Positions 32,624-34,298 of a stretch of 34,298 bases of DNA are shown here, piece after piece. Location: contig PLND01000100.1 in NCBI GenBank assembly GCA_003141675.1, positions 1 to 34,298 on the forward strand, in the 5' to 3' direction. Made by a program: the position numbers and the translations under genes. This DNA is from Anaerolineae bacterium. GTDB lineage: Bacteria; Chloroflexota; Anaerolineae; Anaerolineales; RBG-16-64-43. Within the stretch, counting starts at the first letter, position 1; each line of letters starts with the position of its first letter. The notes under the pieces are model-generated. The model saw nothing but the letters and a program-made list of their open reading frames with translations. It was not told where the DNA came from and did not search any database.

Positions 32624-33616
32624 ATGAACCACAGACCGCAATACTTAACGGTTTTCCAGGCGATAGAAGGCTTCATTCTTCACAAGAACGCGCAAGGACT
32701 CAGCCAGAGAACGGTCAGTAGTTATAAGGATATTCTTGAGCACTGGGCGGCGCGCATCGGTGGCGAGACCCAGGTTCCCAGCATTACCTCGCAAGACCTG
32801 AAACGCTACTTGGTCTGGAAAACAACCGAATACATCCCCATCCGCAAGAACGGAAAGAAGCACCCACTTTCACCCAAAACGACACGGAACATCTACGTCA
32901 CCTTCCAGTCTTTCTTCCGGTGGGTTGGCGAGGAATTTGAGTTTCACAGCCCGATGAAGGGAATCCCTGTTCCGAAGTTTGTATCACCTCCGGTCGAACC
33001 GTTCACAAAAGATGAAGTAGTATCCCTAATAAAAGCATGCGTTGAAAAACGAGAAAGCCGGCCATCTAACCGCCATGCATTCACCACGCGCCGGCCGTTC
33101 ACACTCCGGGATCAAACGGTCATCAAGTTCCTACTGGATACTGGCTTGCGCGCATCGGAATTCGCGAGTTTGCGGATTAGCGATGTGGATCTGGTAACCG
33201 GGCGGGTAATTATTCGCACCGGCAAAGAGGGCGGGGCGAAGGGCGGGCAGGGGCGGATTGTCTTTGTGGGCAATGAAATCCGGCGCTCTTTATGGAAATA
33301 TCTCAAGGACAGACCTGACGCACATGAACCGGAGGCACCGCTTTTTCTGAACAACCAGCAACAGCCATATTGCCGGAATAGCCTGCGGCTGTTCATCACC
33401 AAGCTCGGTAAGCGTCTGGGGATTAAAGCCCATCCGCACAAGTTTCGGCACACCTTCGCCATAAACTACCTACGCAACGGCGGGGACGTGTTCACATTGC
33501 AGGACCTTCTCGGCCACCACAGCTTGGAAATGGTGCGTCATTATGCCCGGCTGGCGGAAGTGGATATCGCCGCGGCGCACAAGCGGGCGAGCCCGGTGGA
33601 TAATTGGAGACTGTGA
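32624..33616 (+). CDS. Tyrosine recombinase (phage/island integrase type)
   Basis: A 330-residue recombinase with SD AAGGAG. The N-terminal core-binding domain spans about residues 8-115. All catalytic residues are present: Arg176 in DTGLRASEF, Lys201 in the beta-hairpin TGKEGG, the HxxRH box HKFRH (272-276), His298 in LGHHS and nucleophile Tyr307 in VRHYARL. It is XerC/D-like in plan. Its position directly downstream of a tRNA gene and its neighbour, AT-rich DNA, suggest it inserted a genomic island at this tRNA. Confidence 0.92.
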   Translation: MNHRPQYLTVFQAIEGFILHKNAQGLSQRTVSSYKDILEHWAARIGGETQVPSITSQDLKRYLVWKTTEYIPIRKNGKKHPLSPKTTRNIYVTFQSFFRWVGEEFEFHSPMKGIPVPKFVSPPVEPFTKDEVVSLIKACVEKRESRPSNRHAFTTRRPFTLRDQTVIKFLLDTGLRASEFASLRISDVDLVTGRVIIRTGKEGGAKGGQGRIVFVGNEIRRSLWKYLKDRPDAHEPEAPLFLNNQQQPYCRNSLRLFITKLGKRLGIKAHPHKFRHTFAINYLRNGGDVFTLQDLLGHHSLEMVRHYARLAEVDIAAAHKRASPVDNWRL

Positions 33617-33901
33617 ATACGTTCTATGGGCTTTATTCGGACGACTTAAGACCACATTGATTGAGATGATCTTTCGTAATTATTTTGACCAGGTAGTTCT
33701 GGTTGCCAATAAATAAATATGTATTGGTTTCGCGAGTATTCTATATCCGGACGAGTGCTACTAAATTTATTTTTAGATTATTCCTATTCAGATTGTCGTA
33801 ATCTGAGTATTAAAGGTGGAAGGATGTCAAGGAAGTGAATCTATATATAATAAGGGGAATTATCGAAACTTACCCATTTGAAAAAGATGGAGCGAACGTC
33901 T
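33617..33901 (+). other. AT-rich leader region of the putative island
   Basis: 285 bases that are visibly richer in A and T than the rest of the window. A TATAAT (33846-33851) sits 51 bases before the next start and may be its -10 box; the -35 is weak. No gene or repeat is recognised. Confidence 0.4.
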
Positions 33902-34298
33902 ATGGAAAAGAAATATTTGAAGTTGCCCTGTCAAGAAGTCCCAAACCAATTGTTCCTTCATGCAATCGAACACTGCGAAAAAGATACTGAATTTGATCAA
34001 ATAATGGCCTTTCTATTAATTGATATTGGAGTCGAAACACTATTAAAATTCTATTTGTGCAATGAGATAAAAATTAATTATTCGAGTCTGGACAGAATTG
34101 AATACTATGATTTGGTGGATAAAATAGTTGAAATGACCGAATATAATTTGGAAGATTGTGATCTGCCAAAAATTATTTACTATCATAATATTCGAAATAA
34201 TATTTCTCATCTCAGAGACGATGTAATGACTAAAAAAACTTATGTAGAGGATTATAGTAAATTGGCTATAAAATTGATGAATGTGCTCTTAAATATTC
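33902..34298 (+). CDS. HEPN-like protein, 3' end outside the window
   Basis: 132 codons without a stop run off the right edge. ATG 33902 has GGAG as SD; another in-frame ATG is at 33887. The protein has an IMAFLLIDIGVETLLKFYL helix and later IIYYHNIRNNISHLRDDV. The R-N-x-x-x-H sequence IRNNISH matches the motif of HEPN-domain nucleases, and the helix pattern around it also fits. HEPN proteins are common in toxin-antitoxin, abortive infection and other defence systems. Codon use is strongly AT-biased, unlike the chromosome to the left. Because the gene is incomplete, partner and domain order cannot be seen. Confidence 0.6.
   Translation, partial: MEKKYLKLPCQEVPNQLFLHAIEHCEKDTEFDQIMAFLLIDIGVETLLKFYLCNEIKINYSSLDRIEYYDLVDKIVEMTEYNLEDCDLPKIIYYHNIRNNISHLRDDVMTKKTYVEDYSKLAIKLMNVLLNI

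Overview
The window looks like a chromosomal segment of a Chloroflexota bacterium, most likely of the Anaerolineae type. That is inferred from several traits: Thr/Pro-rich linkers in secreted lipoproteins, a short b/delta fusion in the ATP synthase, a sensor kinase with three GAF domains, and strong TATAAT boxes placed directly before start codons. Protein recognition is by eye from motifs; no database search was run.

Layout. 1-6700 (+) is a sugar uptake and catabolism cluster: the end of a periplasmic sugar-binding protein, permease, ATPase, D-lyxose isomerase-like cupin, PfkB kinase, a remnant of a class II aldolase, a DUF4432 epimerase-like protein and a ROK fructokinase. Together they suggest isomerisation of an aldose such as lyxose or mannose, followed by phosphorylation. 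6748-14537 (-) is a run of housekeeping and accessory genes: a truncated uridine-kinase-like gene, a methyltransferase, a PAP2 phosphatase, an alpha/beta hydrolase, OsmC, a conserved hypothetical protein, a flavodoxin, a site-2 protease, a CmoM-like methyltransferase and SppA. 14568-17687 (+) holds a MITE-like repeat, a nuoA'-'nuoN scar that appears to be all that remains of a complex I operon, and an Fo-only ATP synthase operon (atpI-like, atpB, atpE, atpF fused to the delta C-terminal domain). The F1 genes do not follow. 17830-23775 (+) has murE, translationally coupled to a two-domain cyclophilin lipoprotein, and then a tandem pair of paralogous lipoproteins.

23920-28426 (-) is an operon of three genes: a tyrosine-recombinase-fold protein lacking its catalytic residues, a large GAF/PAS histidine kinase overlapping it by GTGA, and a metallo-beta-lactamase-fold protein lacking its main metal ligands. 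This is the most unusual system in the window: two apparently inactive enzymes flank an intact sensor kinase. 28570-29793 (-) is an LCP cell-wall ligase. 30197-32187 (+) has rplS, murI and a GNAT acetyltransferase.

The right end has an initiator tRNA-Met gene followed at once by an intact tyrosine recombinase and then visibly AT-rich DNA containing a HEPN-like ORF that runs off the window. This looks like the edge of an integrated genomic island inserted next to the tRNA gene.
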